This document shows positions 1 through 12,060 of a stretch of DNA of 64,000 nt, piece after piece. The notes under the pieces are model-generated. The model was not told the DNA's origin and searched no databases. It saw nothing but the letters and a program-made list of their open reading frames with translations. Each line of letters starts with the position of its first letter. The stretch's first letter is position 1. Made by a program: the position numbers and the translations under genes. Source of the stretch: Ancistrus triradiatus (taxonomy: Eukaryota; Chordata; Actinopteri; Siluriformes; Loricariidae); assembly GCA_025084515.1 (NCBI GenBank), contig JAJAGP010000284.1, positions 450,967-514,966 of the forward strand. Direction: 5' to 3'.

Positions 1-3000
1 TTCCTGTTGATCTGTCAGCCGGAGTATTAACATTATTAGTAGGCTGCATGATTATGCTTGTGTATGCAAATGCTGTTCGGACACTAATATCTTAAAGCAC
101 TTGTTATTAGGAAACCACACCAAGCATTACAAGTGGCACATTAAAACTAAATGAGTCATAATGCAATAGAAATTGATTTATTTGTGATATCAGCATTAAC
201 GACAGGGCATGGTTCTATCGATGCTGGTCAGACACACTCACAGTGCTGTAATTTGGAGCGACCACGTAACCTAAAGCACGTCTTTGAAATTCCGGAGGAA
301 ACCAGAGTTCCTGGAATAAAGTCATGTAGATACGGGAGGACATGGAAACTCCATACAAATGGAGTGCTTGTGGATCAAACCAGGGATCTCTAGAGCAGTG
401 CCTCCCATAATGCATTATAAATACGTAGCCTCAGAACCAATAGGAGTCGATGGTCATTACTGAAGCATGATTATGGAAATGTTGGTCTAAAGGTTGGTGT
501 AGCAAACTCTGCTGTTGCATGGAGCTAGACAGGGCTGCAGAAACAAGAATTAATGAGGAAAGGAGATGTATGAGACGAGCATGCGTTTTGTTGACAAGCA
601 CAGCCTGTTTACCAGAAAGGCCACGCCTGCTCGTGAAAAGTAACTAGTCCTCCTGATGCAGCCGGTTGCAATGTAATATGGCATACAAGATTTTATTTTT
701 AGGCCAGAGGAGCATCGGTAAGAAATGTTGATATGGTTTTGAGTGGACTCATCTTTTTAAATATTCAGCTTCAATGAAATATGGAGCATGACTCTAGGCT
801 GTTTTGAATTTATAAGTACGTTTCTCTAGGTTGGATGTGCATATTGAGACCTGTCGAATTCAGCACAGCTCAGAGAATAGCTCCGGCAGGGAGGCAGCAA
901 GCAGCTTGACTCAGAAAGACATGGACATGTTTTTACTGTAGCAAATAAAGGCCAGGCTGTACGGGTGAGTAAGGTTTCTTCCAACACTTTCTCCAAGTGT
1001 TTGAAGGCCAAACTTACAGGGAAGAACTAGCAGAAATATGAGAACATGCATCTATATGACTGCAGTTTTTATTTTTATATTTGCATATTAATGAATATAT
1101 CAAAGTTGAATGCTTGCGTTTGCCATGGGACTTGTGATTGTTGTACCCACTAGTCATTTTGCTCAATGGCCCAGTGTTGTGTTTGTGTCACTAATCATTC
1201 ATCAGTTACAGCCCAGTCAGATCAATGCTGCCACCTCCACCTTCAATTGTGAGGCTGGATAACTGACAGTCAGCCCACTGTCTACACCCCTCCACTTAAT
1301 CCTCCTCAGCTTCTCCCTGTCCACAGCTCATCAGTCTGTCTGCTCATTAACCTGAAAGACTGAGAAGGGGGGGTGCAGGGCAGCCCTGAGATCAATACTA
1401 CTACTTCTACTGACAACAACAGAAGCGAGAGGTGGCTGAAGATTGCAAGATTAGGGAAAAAGGCAAAAACAAATATTAATCCATTTCAAACAGAATAATT
1501 ATTCTGCAGCTGCACCGTCATGGGTTCAATCGTGTTCAATGCTCTAGCTTTCCATTTTCCCCAATTTCACCAGAAAATTAGTGCAAAGAAAAAAAGAATG
1601 GCGCAGCTGAGGATGTCACAAGCTGTATGGTTATTATGTATTTATGAACCACAGCATCCGCGAAAATCAATACGAGAATTGCACACTGCTTTTGGTTTCA
1701 CGCGTACTGCTGAAGCTCAGCTGGCTTGACCTCTTGTAACCTGTCTCCTTCAGTAGGTCTCTGAAGTTTGCTCTGTCTGATTCTCGAACAACAGACAGTT
1801 TTCAGCTGTGACACACAACACTAGCGCATCAGATATACTCAGTGTGCCTCAACCAGATTATTGTAATAGTCTTCAGTCCCTATTGTCAACATTATCTAGA
1901 TCATCTGGTGTATGTAGCCTTTTTTCTTTTCAAAAGAAATGGCACGTCTTTGATCAAATATTGCAGCTGTTGCTGCTATTGAGCAAATATTGTGAGCATT
2001 TGTCTTGTAGCTATTTGTGGCTTTTATAGCAGTAAGGAAGGGCATCCTGGATTCTTAACCTATTGATTTTTGTGGTTCAGCACAGATTATCTACAAGGTT
2101 ACAGAGAGCCAATCGCGAACAAATATCATTTCTGAAATAAGACACTTACTGTGACCACTGAGCAGTTTTCAAAAACAGACTCGATGAGTAGTTGCTGCAC
2201 CTGCAGTTGTAGTTCATTCTTTACCAATTTAGGAGACAACTGCCAAGTCAGTGCACACTATTTGCTGAAACGTAATTACTGAAAAACAGGGCAATCAACC
2301 AAGGGCTTTTACATTTTATCAAGATAGTACGTGCACAGTTCAAGTGTTCTGGGATTTTGCAGTGGATAAAGGAAACATAAACATCAGTGTGTTCCCATTT
2401 AAAAAACAAAAAGAAGGTCCTGTTCACTTTGGCATAAACGTAAGCACTCAAGCTGTTTGCTCACATGTAACAATGAGTAGTGTCAAGAGTAGCTTGTGTG
2501 GGAATGCCATCTGTGACATCTGTTTGATTATCCAGCACTCCAAGATCTGCTCGACATAATTAGCTACACCTATCCCCTAATTGCTACCTGCTGACTGCAT
2601 TCTTCATCTCTTCATTTAATTGGGAGGATGGTTTTGTCGGAGGTCTGAAGTTTTGAATGGCACCTTGTCTGAGTTGTAGGGCCACAATACTGAAGCCATA
2701 TTGATGGTGTGATTTAGATTTTCGCTCCCTGCCATCCTTTAATTCCAAACTGAAACGAGCCTTCAGTTCTCCATGCTAATTTATGCTGCTTTGTTTGTTT
2801 CATTGTGATATTATTAGCATGCTTCATTTATTCCTAAGCCATTTTTTAGTGTTCAATTCGATCACTTCCTTCCTATGGCCCAAATCATCCTCTTGAATCC
2901 AAATTTTGAGCACTTGTATTTGATTAGAGATTTCTTGCTGCTACTCAGACCACCAGTCATCAGACTGGAACCACATTTTGTGTCATTGAGCTAACAGTGC

Positions 3001-6000
3001 TGCTTGGCAATGATTTGTGGTTTCCTATTTTAGCATTTATGTAAGCCTTTTTTAATATGTATGTGTTGCCGGGTGGGAGGGAGTTGGAATGAGGGAGTTG
3101 GAGGATCAATACACTTGTGTTATTGTGAGGACATTGAAAAAAAAACAAATGAGGCAACTTTCGGTGAATGAAAAAAGGCAAGGTTTTGGTGTAGTCTTAA
3201 TTAGCTACAATAACATTATGTCAAAGGTAAGTCCCCACAATGATAAAAAGACAAACTTGTGTGTGAACAGTGAAACCTAACTCCTGGTGTGTCCTGGTTT
3301 CCTGCCATATTGTATGAGGTATTTTAATCTTTCTGGCTACCATCCGAACCATTAACCCAGTATAAAGAATCACTGGCTGAAATGAAACGTCAGAAATCAA
3401 ATTCCATGCACTGTCAGGGCAACATAACTGACATAGATGCTGTACTAAACAAAAGAAACCATCAAAACATTTGGTTATCTTTTCAAACCTAGATTACACA
3501 CTGATCCTTTGGAGCACAACAGAAATCCTCATAAGCGGAATAGTTAAATTGTGATGATATGCATGTTATGCCTGGGTGTTAAACTGTTGAATGAAACCAC
3601 GCCCACAAATTATGTTGTTAATTTAATGTATAATGTCATGTGTCCTCTCTGTGGGGTTATGGCTTATTATGATTAATTGTGTTGATTATTTTATCTACAT
3701 GCACGGTTGCTGTAGGTCTTTTTAATGCTCCAGATGTTTTATCTCAAAGTCCTTAAACGCCTTATCAGCTACATTTTATTCCACTCTCCTTATCCCTTAA
3801 ACAAACATCATTTGCTGACATTTTCTTTTCTCGCTGGGTTCAAGTAAGCATTAAGGCATTTTAATTTCTAATTAATTTTAGTACGCAGCTGAACGCCGTG
3901 GGAATAGAACTCCCCGCTGCCGCTCTTTGTTAAGGACTCAATACAACCACAGCACTGAGACCACAGAGATCTTTCTACTAGACACAGACAAGCATGCATG
4001 CGTGTGCACACGCTCTACACATGTGCCCTGTTGAGTTAGAGTGGAACCCTGTAAATTATGCTGTTTATGTATCCGCTGTATTTCCCATTCCCTTTGTGTG
4101 TTTCACGCACAGACGCTAGGCTTGGTGGTGTCAAATTCACAATGAAAATTCCCTACAATCCCAGCAGAATAGCAGGTTGCACTTGGATATGAACCAGACT
4201 ACTCAGAACAGGCATACAAACATCTGCACCACCCTGAGATAACAGTGACAGTCCAACCTAAGCTCTTTCTGCTTCATTCATTCTTTCATGCCCGTCTTAA
4301 TGGCTTCTCGTCCTTAATTATGAGGTGGTGGAGAAGCATAAATGTGTTATGGGTGCTGTGGTATGGGGAGATCAGCAGTGGTGGACTCTCTGGAGAAGTG
4401 TTATGGCAATAATAATGTTCTTAATTACTGCTTAACTCGTGTGGAAGGAGATCGCCCTGCTAGTCCTCTGTCTGACAATGAGGGGAATTAAAGCCTCCTC
4501 CTGTGGCAGATTTATTGTCCCTTTTGTTCCAGTGATGTCCTTTTTTAGTTTTTTTCCACCACCTATTTTGGGCAAACAGACACACAAACAGATTCCCACA
4601 TGTGTTCAATCAGGTCACTGCTTTCTTTTTTCTTTTCTTTTCTTATTTATTTATTTATTTATTTTTTACATCTATTAAGTTATCACTTAAGTTTATCACT
4701 AATGGTTCAGGTTCAGTTCACTCTCTTGCAGAATTGGTTCTGATCCTCCTCAACCTTGTCAGCCTTTGTCACCTCACATATTTTTATTGCCCGTATGTAG
4801 ATAAACAAGTGCAGGGACTTCAGAGAGAGTGGAAATGAGTTGTCTGGTAGAAGAGACCCCATCATTAAGCTAGATTTAGTCAGCATTACATCATCCTACA
4901 TAGATTTACACTGCCAGCTTTAAGGCACAATTTTATGACTGTTTTCTGTCAGACCCCATTATTTGGCTTTAAATCTTCTGTAGATATAGAATGTATAAAA
5001 TAATTTAGATTAACAAGATTAAGAACTAAATTGTTTCTATAAGTTTGTAAAGTGACAGCCTAACTACTCCAATTAAATTAGTGTCTTTACTGTCATATCT
5101 CACACTTTAAGACTCTGGTAACAAATAGAACCACTCGAATCATTCCATTACAGCCACCCAATGAACCTCTGCTCTCTCTTTTCCCATCTTTTATAGCATT
5201 CAGCATGTGCCATTTCCCTCTTTTATGATCAGTGCCAAGGAAAGACAGAGTGCATAATCACTCCTAATAAATCTATATATGACACAGCGGGCATGTGGGG
5301 CAGATATTGCATTGTGGCATTGTTAGGAATGAGACAGGCTCTGTCACATCTATTCGGAAGCCTGCCTGCATACCAGTTAGACTGATCAAGTGTCCTTGTC
5401 GACCGTCACATTCCGTTGAGTTTCCTGCCAAACTTTTAGGGGGTGGTGTGAGAGAAGCAGATGAAAAGTCGTCTTTTAGCAAGAGCTTCTGTGCAAATGC
5501 AAATTGAGCAAATGATCTCACAAGTCAGAAATCTGCGTTGCGCTCCTGTTCTATTTGGAGAGAAAAATGAGCGTCTCTGTATGTCGGGCTGGCTGGCTGG
5601 CACCAGACGTGAGCAAATTTCTGCCAGCACCGAGCTGAGAGGCCCACATGCTAATAAAAGGCTAGAGTGATATCCATAATGCCAGAGCATGCTGTGTGGG
5701 AGAGCTTCCATCTTAACGCCCTCACAAAGAAACAGTTTGCATGGATGGATGAAAGGAAAGAATTGGTTACTGTGACTGATAGGTGAATAGATAAGGTCAG
5801 AATGAATCTGCCATAGTTTTAGATGGAAAACTTAACTAAAACTTTACCTCACAGGTTTGCAAAAACAGAGGGTGCCAAGGAAATAGCGTAATTTCCACTA
5901 CCAGTGTCTAGCTTGGTCTATTGATATCCCCAAGCTAAGCCTAATTTATTTTTATTTAAACAGAATAATTGGAAGGAAAAAAAATTGGGTAATAATTTGA

Positions 6001-6059
6001 TCAACTTGCTTACACACACTTTTTTTGTAATCTGATAATGTGAAAATTGCCTGAAGTAG
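1..6059. other. Unique noncoding sequence, no gene seen
   Basis: No reading frame here resembles a known protein and no repeat with clear ends was recognised. The sequence is AT-rich, with higher-complexity patches at about 1200-1350, 3840-3960 and 5280-5720 that look like possible conserved noncoding sequence; this is an impression from texture, not an alignment. If the terminal exon at 10903-11156 belongs to a gene extending leftwards, this stretch would be its intron or 5' neighbourhood. Short frames of 60-107 codons on both strands overlap each other and show no codon structure or domain. Confidence 0.6.
4643..4668. repeat. (TTTA)n microsatellite
   Basis: A run of about six TTTA units follows a T/C-rich tract. 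It is a simple repeat with no sign of being the tail of a recognisable retroposon. Confidence 0.85.
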
Positions 6060-6074
6060 TCAGTAGCTGATTTG

Positions 6075-6310
6075 TACCGTGCCCAAGCACATTTGACCCC
6101 CAAAGTGTGGTTCATTTGACTAGTGTGATCGCTCCATACCGTACCTGGGCACGGTACACTGAACCGTGCTTTGGCCCGCATGAGGAGTATGCATATGCGT
6201 AGAGTATTTGCATATGCACAGTATGCATAGTGTGATCGCAAATTGTGCTTATCTTATGTTGCCAAGCAACAAGTAGGGAAGGAGTACAATCATGCTCTTG
6301 CACAGTACAA
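6075..6310. repeat. Degenerate fish MITE fragment (ACCGTGCC / GGGCACGGT arms)
   Basis: Contains short inverted arms (TACCGTGCCCAAGCAC near 6075 and TGGGCACGGT near 6148) with repeated TATGCATA-type words. The wording resembles a common teleost MITE built around a GTGCC/GGCAC palindrome. Ends and target duplication are not resolved, so this is a fragment call based on pattern memory. Confidence 0.35.
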
Positions 6311-6386
6311 GGCATAGTGTATGTATTCCCAGATGTGCCTCAAATTTTAAAACAGGTAGCTAATAGGTAATAAAAGAGTTTCAACG

Positions 6387-6905
6387 AGTTTATATGCACT
6401 TGAGAAATCAATTGGAAACCTCTGGGTTTACTTGGGCAATAATCTCACAAAAAGATGTGACATAAAATGCAAACTTTAATATTAAATACAGTAATCATTC
6501 TTCATTTTCTCGAGTATGTACTATAATGCATTTGAATTTCCACAAAATGTTCGATTGCTGTTTCGCTCCTCGCGTGGCGCATTCAATTCCAGGGTTGCCA
6601 GATCATGTCAGGAAAAAACCAACAGGTCAATGGAAAAAGAGCACAAATAAAACCAAGTCTTTAGAATAAGAAGATCTGGCAACTGGGTCGGTTATGCTTG
6701 CGTACATGCACAGACTGAGAAAACCGATTGAAATCAGGTAACTGGTTTACATGCTATGAGAAATCCGATTACTGGAATAAAATCCAACTCTCTCTATCAG
6801 ATTTCTTAATCTGATTTCTAGGTCGGAGCATGCTGTTTACATGGCCAGTTGAATGACGAGGGAACTGCAGAAATCCGATGACTAGTTTTAATGAACACTT
6901 GTTTA
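6387..6905 (+). mobile_element. MITE copy A, homologous to 49416-49772
   Basis: Shares several blocks in the same order and orientation with 49416-49772: the left edge ATATGCACTT, an AATAATCTCAC block, TAAAACC-AGTCTTTAGAAT, GCACAGACTG, CAGGTAACTGG, then GAAATC-GATTACTGG and CATGCTGTTTAC-TG. Copy B lacks about 150 bases that are present here. The far end may lie near 9185-9206 (GTGCACCTGTAAACACATC), which would mean the two Tc1 elements at 6940-9041 landed inside an older MITE. Superfamily unknown. Confidence 0.55.
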
Positions 6906-6939
6906 TTTTATTACTTAGCATGCATTTTTCAGACCTATA

Positions 6940-7490
6940 CAGCTGGGGCCAAAAGTCTTAGATCACTAGTGAAAATGCTTCCATTTGTCAGTGCAAATCA
7001 TATAAACAGCATAACAGTTTGAGTAAAATTTGAATCTTTGGAGGGGGAAGTAGAGTTTATTAGTAATTGGTATGTCCTCCTTTTGTTAAACACAAGCACG
7101 TAATCTGATGAACCCTGTTATCCCATCATAATTTCTCAATATTCCAAAGAACAGCTTTGTGATATTGATAAATGCATGACTTTCTGTCATCAAGTACCCC
7201 ATAAATGTTTGAAGGAGTATACATCAGGTGACTATGGAGGAAAGTCCATGACCGTCAGTATTCCCTGACTTTATTGGCTCTTCAGCTAGTTGTTATTACT
7301 AGTTGTTTGGGTCATTATCCTGTTGCAGTTCACTAGAAGTGTCAGACTTTTGAACCCCACTATATCTTTAATCCATCTGAGTAGGTATTTCTTATCAAAG
7401 TCCTTGATGTTACTGGCTACAGTTCTGATCCATTTTCTGTCCTGTTCCAGACTTTACGTTTACTTTGTAATCAAATTACAGAAATAAGAG
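6940..7490 (-). mobile_element. Degenerate Tc1-like transposon fragment
   Basis: The left end CAGCTGGGGCCAAAAGTCTT follows a TA at 6938-6939 and resembles the CAGCTCTGGCCAAAAGT terminal repeat of a fish Tc1 family. Near 7309-7329 the minus strand reads CAACAGGATAATGACCCAAA, which encodes the QQDNDPK block holding the second catalytic Asp of Tc1 transposases, so the transposase ran on the minus strand. The right terminal repeat was not found; the element fades out near 7490. No open frame survives. Confidence 0.7.
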
Positions 7491-7526
7491 CTGATTCCAA
7501 ACCACATACTACTACACTATGTAACA

Positions 7527-9041
7527 CAGTGGTGTGAAAAAGTGTTTGCCCCCTTCCTGATTTCCTTTTCCTTTTTTTTTTTTTTTTTTTTGCGCGTTTG
7601 TCACACCTAAGTGTTTCGGAACATTAAACCAATTTAAATTTTAGTCAAACAACACAAGTAAACACAAAATGTAGTTTTTTAAATGAAGGTGTTAATTATT
7701 AAGGGAGAAAAAAATTCAAAGATACATGGCCCTGTGTGAAAAAGTGATTGCCCCCACCATTTGTTAAAACATAATTTAACTATGGTTTATCAGATTATTG
7801 CCACACTTGTTCTCAATCAGGACATCACTTAAATATGACCTACCTGAAGTACACCAAAAGATTCTTAAAAGTTACACATCATGCCAAGATCCAAAGAAAT
7901 TCAAGAACAATTGAGAAAGAAAGGAATTGAGATCTATCAGTCTGGAAACGGTTATAAAGCCATTTCTTTGGGACTCCAGCGAACCACAGTGAGAGCCATT
8001 ATCCACGAATAGCGAAGACATGGAACAGTGGTGAACCTTCCCAGGAGTGGCCAGCCAACCAAAATTACAACAAGAGCACAGCGACGACTCATTCAAAAGG
8101 TCACGAAAGACCCCACAGCATCATCCAAAGAACTGCAGGCCTCACGTGCCTCAGTTAAGGTCAGTGTTCATGCCTTCACGATAAGTAAAAATGGCCTGCA
8201 TGGCAGAGTTCCAAGACGAAAACCACTGCTGAGCAAAAAGAACATTAAAGCTCGTCTCAGTTTTTCCAGAACACATCTTGATCCCCAAGACGTTTGGAAA
8301 AACATTTTGTAGACTGACGAGACAAACTCTTCAAGGTGTTTGTTCTACTACATTTGGCATAAAAGTAACACAGCATTTCAGGAAAAGAACATTATACCAA
8401 CAGTGAAATATGGTGGTGGTAGTGTGATGGTCTGGGGCTGTTTTGCTGCTTCAGGACCTGGAAGACATGCTGTGATAAATGGGACTATAAATTCTTCTGT
8501 CTACCAAAAAATCCTGAAGGAGAATGTCCGGCCATCTGTTCGTGACCTGAAACTGAAACTTGGGTTCTGCAGCAGGACATTGATCCAAAACATACCAGCA
8601 AGTCCACCTCTGAACGGCTGAAGAAAACCAAAATGAAGACTTTGGAGTTGCCTAGTCAAATTCCTGACCTGAAACCTATTCAGAAGCCGTTCATGCTCGA
8701 AAACCATCCAGTGTGCCTGAATTACAACAATTCTGCAAAGATGAGTGGGCCAAAAGTTATCGCAGGTAAGGTAAGTTATCGCAAATGCTTGGTTGCAGTT
8801 GTTGCTGCTATGGGTGGCCCAACCAGTTATTAGGTTTAGGGGGCAATCACCTTTTCACACAGGGCCATGTAGGTTTGGATTTTTTTTCTCCCTTTAATAA
8901 TAAACACCTTCATTTAAATTGGATTTTGTGTTTACTTGTGTCGTCTTTGACTAATATTTAAATTGGTTTGATGTTCTGTAACACTAAAGTGTGACAAACA
9001 TGGAAAAAAAATAGGAAATCAGGAACACTTTCACACCACTG
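7527..9041 (+). mobile_element. Tc1-like transposon, about 1.5 kb, with long inverted repeats
   Basis: Bounded by CAGTGGTGTGAAAAAGTGTT at 7527 and its diverged reverse complement ending CACACCACTG at 9041. The right end is followed by TA (9042-9043); the left TA has decayed to CA. The inverted repeats are long, about 200 bases: the block with CCCTGTGTGAAAAAGTGATT near 7730 is mirrored near 8840-8870, giving the IR/DR layout typical of many fish Tc1 families. The inner strand encodes a broken transposase (7881-8833). A poly-T run at 7572-7591 lies inside the left repeat. Confidence 0.93.
7881..8833 (+). pseudogene. Tc1-type DDE transposase, inactivated
   Basis: Transposases of this family bind the terminal repeats with paired helix-turn-helix domains and cut and join DNA with a DD34E catalytic domain. 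The frame starts at an ATG reading MPRSKEIQEQLRKK and stays recognisable to about 8833, roughly the usual 340 codons. Stops interrupt it at 8010-8012 (after AIIHE) and 8310-8312, where the conserved Trp of the WTDET block became TAG. Near 8555-8570 the frame shifts, so the QQDIDPKHTSKST block and PDLKPIQ lie in another frame. The third catalytic residue is changed: the usual PDLNPIE reads PDLKPIQ (E to Q). This copy cannot make active enzyme. Confidence 0.93.
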
Positions 9042-10902
9042 TATGTCACATAAGCACACCACCAATGATGATATCACGTTAATACATGTTCTTGCATTGA
9101 ATGACCTGATTACTTTGTAAGGCTTTATTGGATCCCTTTATTGGGCTTAGTAATCAGGGAGCATTCCAGCAATTTGATTATTAGTGCACCTGTAAACACA
9201 TCATGTCTCACACGTTCACATCAGTTCCAGAGCTCGAGTATCTCTTGAACAGCAAGAAAGAACACAATCTGCATGCCTCTTCGTAAAAATTCTCTACAAC
9301 ACCCGTTAAGAATTGCTCCTCTCACATACACGCGCGTTCTGCTCATATCAATAGGGTCAGATGTCAAAATGTAATAAACATTATATTTAAATGATCTGAA
9401 GGAAATACGGGGAAATGAAAGTGAGAGAAAATCTAAGGAGCAAGACTAATGCGTATGGCCTGAAGCCCGGGGCTGCTACTGCCACACAGTGACAAACGAG
9501 TCTGCAGTCATACACACTGGTAATGAGAGCAGAATGGAATACAAACTTGCAGCTCCATGCACAACCTTAATCATTCTGCCACACAGAGCTTACTATACAC
9601 AAATACAGCTCGCAGTGTAACTCACATAGCCTGTGCAATAGTCTCTAAATCTTCCTGCTGTTTCAATTTGCAGTTAAACAATACTTTAATGTCGTTTTTA
9701 TAGATAGATGATGGTCCGTGTTTGAGATTGTATACGATCTTAATTGAGGTTAGGTTGTGTATGAGCATTTGTTATTACTGACGCTACTCTGATCTATGGG
9801 AAATTAGTTTTCACCCATTCTCCTCAGGTAGTTCTGGAACATCGCTGTACTTCTTTTTTGAAACAGATGAAATTGTCGTCTGACAGATACTGGAAATGGT
9901 CGATTGTATTTCAATATAGTTTACTATTGTTGTCGTTTCTTTGTATCTTTCAAAGCCGTTGTGATGTTTCACTACCCTGTCCTGATCCTCCGCTGTCACT
10001 GATTTGATCCCCATCTCAGACAGCAGCTGAGAACCTTCGCTGACAATACATCCTCATACCCCGAAAAGAGCTGGGCAAAAAAACATTTTGCGCGACGTGC
10101 CAGAGTAGCCTCTTCTCAAAGCAAGGTCACATTAATATGGATTTCTCTTTTCTTCTCATCTAACCTCTCCCCCCCTCTATCTGTCTGTCTATATCTCCAT
10201 CTTTGTTTCTTTCTTCTCTTCAAGCCAGATAAAGTTTAAAAATGCACTCAGCTCAAGGCTGTAATTCATAAGAGATGCCGTCTCCTCTCACGCTCTCAGA
10301 CAGCAGAGACAGACTGACAAGAGGGGATGCAAACAGGGATGGGAGAGGGTGGAGGAAGGGGGTGAAAGCGAGCCAAGGAAAAAAAAAAAAAACAGGTTTT
10401 GTCAGATGCTGGATTGGAGTCGATCAGGCAGATCATTTGGTAATGATGTGTATGGTGGAGTGGAGTGTGGAGTCCAGAGGGTAAGTGATTGTGACCCAGC
10501 TGTATAGGTGAGGAAGAGGAGTAAGCTAACACATCTGCCAGAGCAAAGTGGGAACAGAACGGAAATCAGCCTATTTACTAATCCGCTGCTGGGTATATGT
10601 GCACCGAGGGGAGGGGTTTCCATCAGGAGCAGTTGGAACAGTTCTGTCTTTGTGCAAAGATACGATTCCGCTTAATTACGTTAGCATTGTCCCGCAGGTG
10701 TCATTTGCATGGCTCGCTGATTGACACCTCCTCTCCTCCTTGGGCTGCCTCTCATTTGTCTGATGACTCCCCGTCTCCACACGGCCCATTTTCTAGCCGC
10801 CAACAGGGATGAATACTTTGATGAGCATCCACTCATTTGTCTTTTCTCTCCATCTCTCTCTTTTTTCCTCTGTCTGCCTCGCCACCTTTCTCCATCCTGC
10901 AG
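9042..10902. other. Noncoding stretch upstream of the terminal exon
   Basis: 9044-9210 may hold the right end of the MITE that starts at 6387. From about 9380 to 10900 the sequence is relatively complex and GC-richer than the flanks. It includes pyrimidine tracts (10150-10220, 10830-10900), a poly-A run at 10379-10392 and patches that could be regulatory or intronic conserved sequence (9400-9600, 10260-10360, 10690-10810). The final 50 bases are a strong polypyrimidine tract ending in CAG, read here as the splice acceptor of the next feature. No complete gene seen. Confidence 0.5.
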
Positions 10903-11156
10903 AAAACACAAAGGTACCTCTGCAAAGGTCACGGTCTCGGCAGAATATCAATTTCAGCTCGGCACGAGCCCCCGCTGCCAAGGAGGCTCATTATGAGAGC
11001 GAGGCCCATCCGTCTGCAGCACGTAGACCAACCTACCACCCAGAGAAAGAGAGAGAGCAGGAGCGAGAGAGCAAGAAGGAACAGACTCCACCCAGCTGCT
11101 CAGCTAAAGGAGAATCAGACGTGGAAGCTCTGCTAGCCCGTCTCCGCGCCCTCTGA
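10903..11156 (+). CDS. Probable terminal coding exon of an unrecognised gene
   Basis: A long T/C tract with TCCATCCTGCAG gives a strong splice acceptor. After it, one frame stays open for 83 codons to TGA at 11154-11156; the first two exon bases complete a codon begun upstream. The product reads NTKVPLQRSRSRQNINF, then an alanine/serine/proline stretch, then a Lys/Glu/Arg/Gln segment (EKEREQERESKKEQ), then ESDVEALLARLRAL at the C-terminus. Composition is charged, disordered-looking and without membrane segments, and the DNA is GC-richer than its surroundings. The last residues fit LxxRLxxL, a helical pattern also seen in ESCRT MIM1 tails; that link is speculative. I do not recognise the gene. 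The remaining exons would lie upstream, possibly outside the window. Confidence 0.6.
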
Positions 11157-12060
11157 TGACCTCACCTTCTCCACCCCTTGAACTCGGACCTCTGCATTCG
11201 AAATATATTCAGCATAGCCACAGTAAAATGAAAAAAGAAAAAAAAAAAGCCCATTAAGCCTGTCGTCCCTTTTCGGACTAATGAATTCTGTCGAGTGCGA
11301 GCACACAAACGAGCAAAAAGTCTTAACAATTAACCTTTCCTTTCACATGTTGCTGCCCTTTTCCAAGCAGCAGCAGCTGTGGTGTTTTGAAAGGAGTACA
11401 CTGCCATTGTTCTGGCTCTGGCCAAAAGCTTTTAGAGTTCAGCCTTTTTTTTGTTTAAGCATGAAGGCTTGACGGTTCCGGACGGCAATGTGGCTACAGT
11501 TCCTAATCTTAATAATAGCTTAAAACCAGTTAGCAAGGGTTTCGATGGAAAAAGAGGTACTGTCGAGAGAGCACAGCGCAGCATGATCTTAATCAGAAAA
11601 CTTCACACTGGTGTTTAATGCTACAGCACCTTGTCTTAAATGCATGTGTGCACTTTGGGCATACCGTTGATGAAAACTAATCAAAAGTCTCTTCAACAAT
11701 AGTTATGTCATTTTATTATTCATAAATGTTTTAAAAGCGCTAGGGTCCATGAGTACTTAACATAAAAAGAGAGGGAAGCTAAATCCAAGTGACATGAGGC
11801 TTATTGCACTTCACAGACCAGGGAAAATACTTTTGTTACCCGTGACAGGTAATGTAGGTAAGAATTCCTTATCACAGACCATGTACTTGTGCTGTATCAC
11901 TCACAACTATTAAAAGGTTGCGTCGTTCCGTATTTTTCAGTTTGCTGGTACATATAGCCAAAAGAATGTAAAATGTTGTCATGTGTCTGAAATTTCTATG
12001 TAAATGATAATTAATCTTTACTTTCTTCCTTTGTGCATTTAAAGCGTTAAAGATTTTTTA
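11157..12060 (+). other. Likely 3' UTR then intergenic sequence
   Basis: Immediately after the stop codon the sequence loses coding character, and an A-rich run (11228-11248) follows. No clear AATAAA was found within the next few hundred bases, so the transcript end is not fixed. From about 11500 to 12058 nothing is recognisable; the next element begins at 12061. Confidence 0.4.

Noticed and set aside
690..712. Possible 15-nt microexon (TTTTTAG, 15 bases, GTAAGA)
   Set aside because: Acceptor and donor words this close occur by chance in 64 kb; no flanking exons or frame link.
1845..1885. Peptide PDYCNSLQSLL resembling the LDYCNSL motif of LINE reverse transcriptases
   Set aside because: Only about seven residues match and no neighbouring LINE blocks or 3' tail are present.
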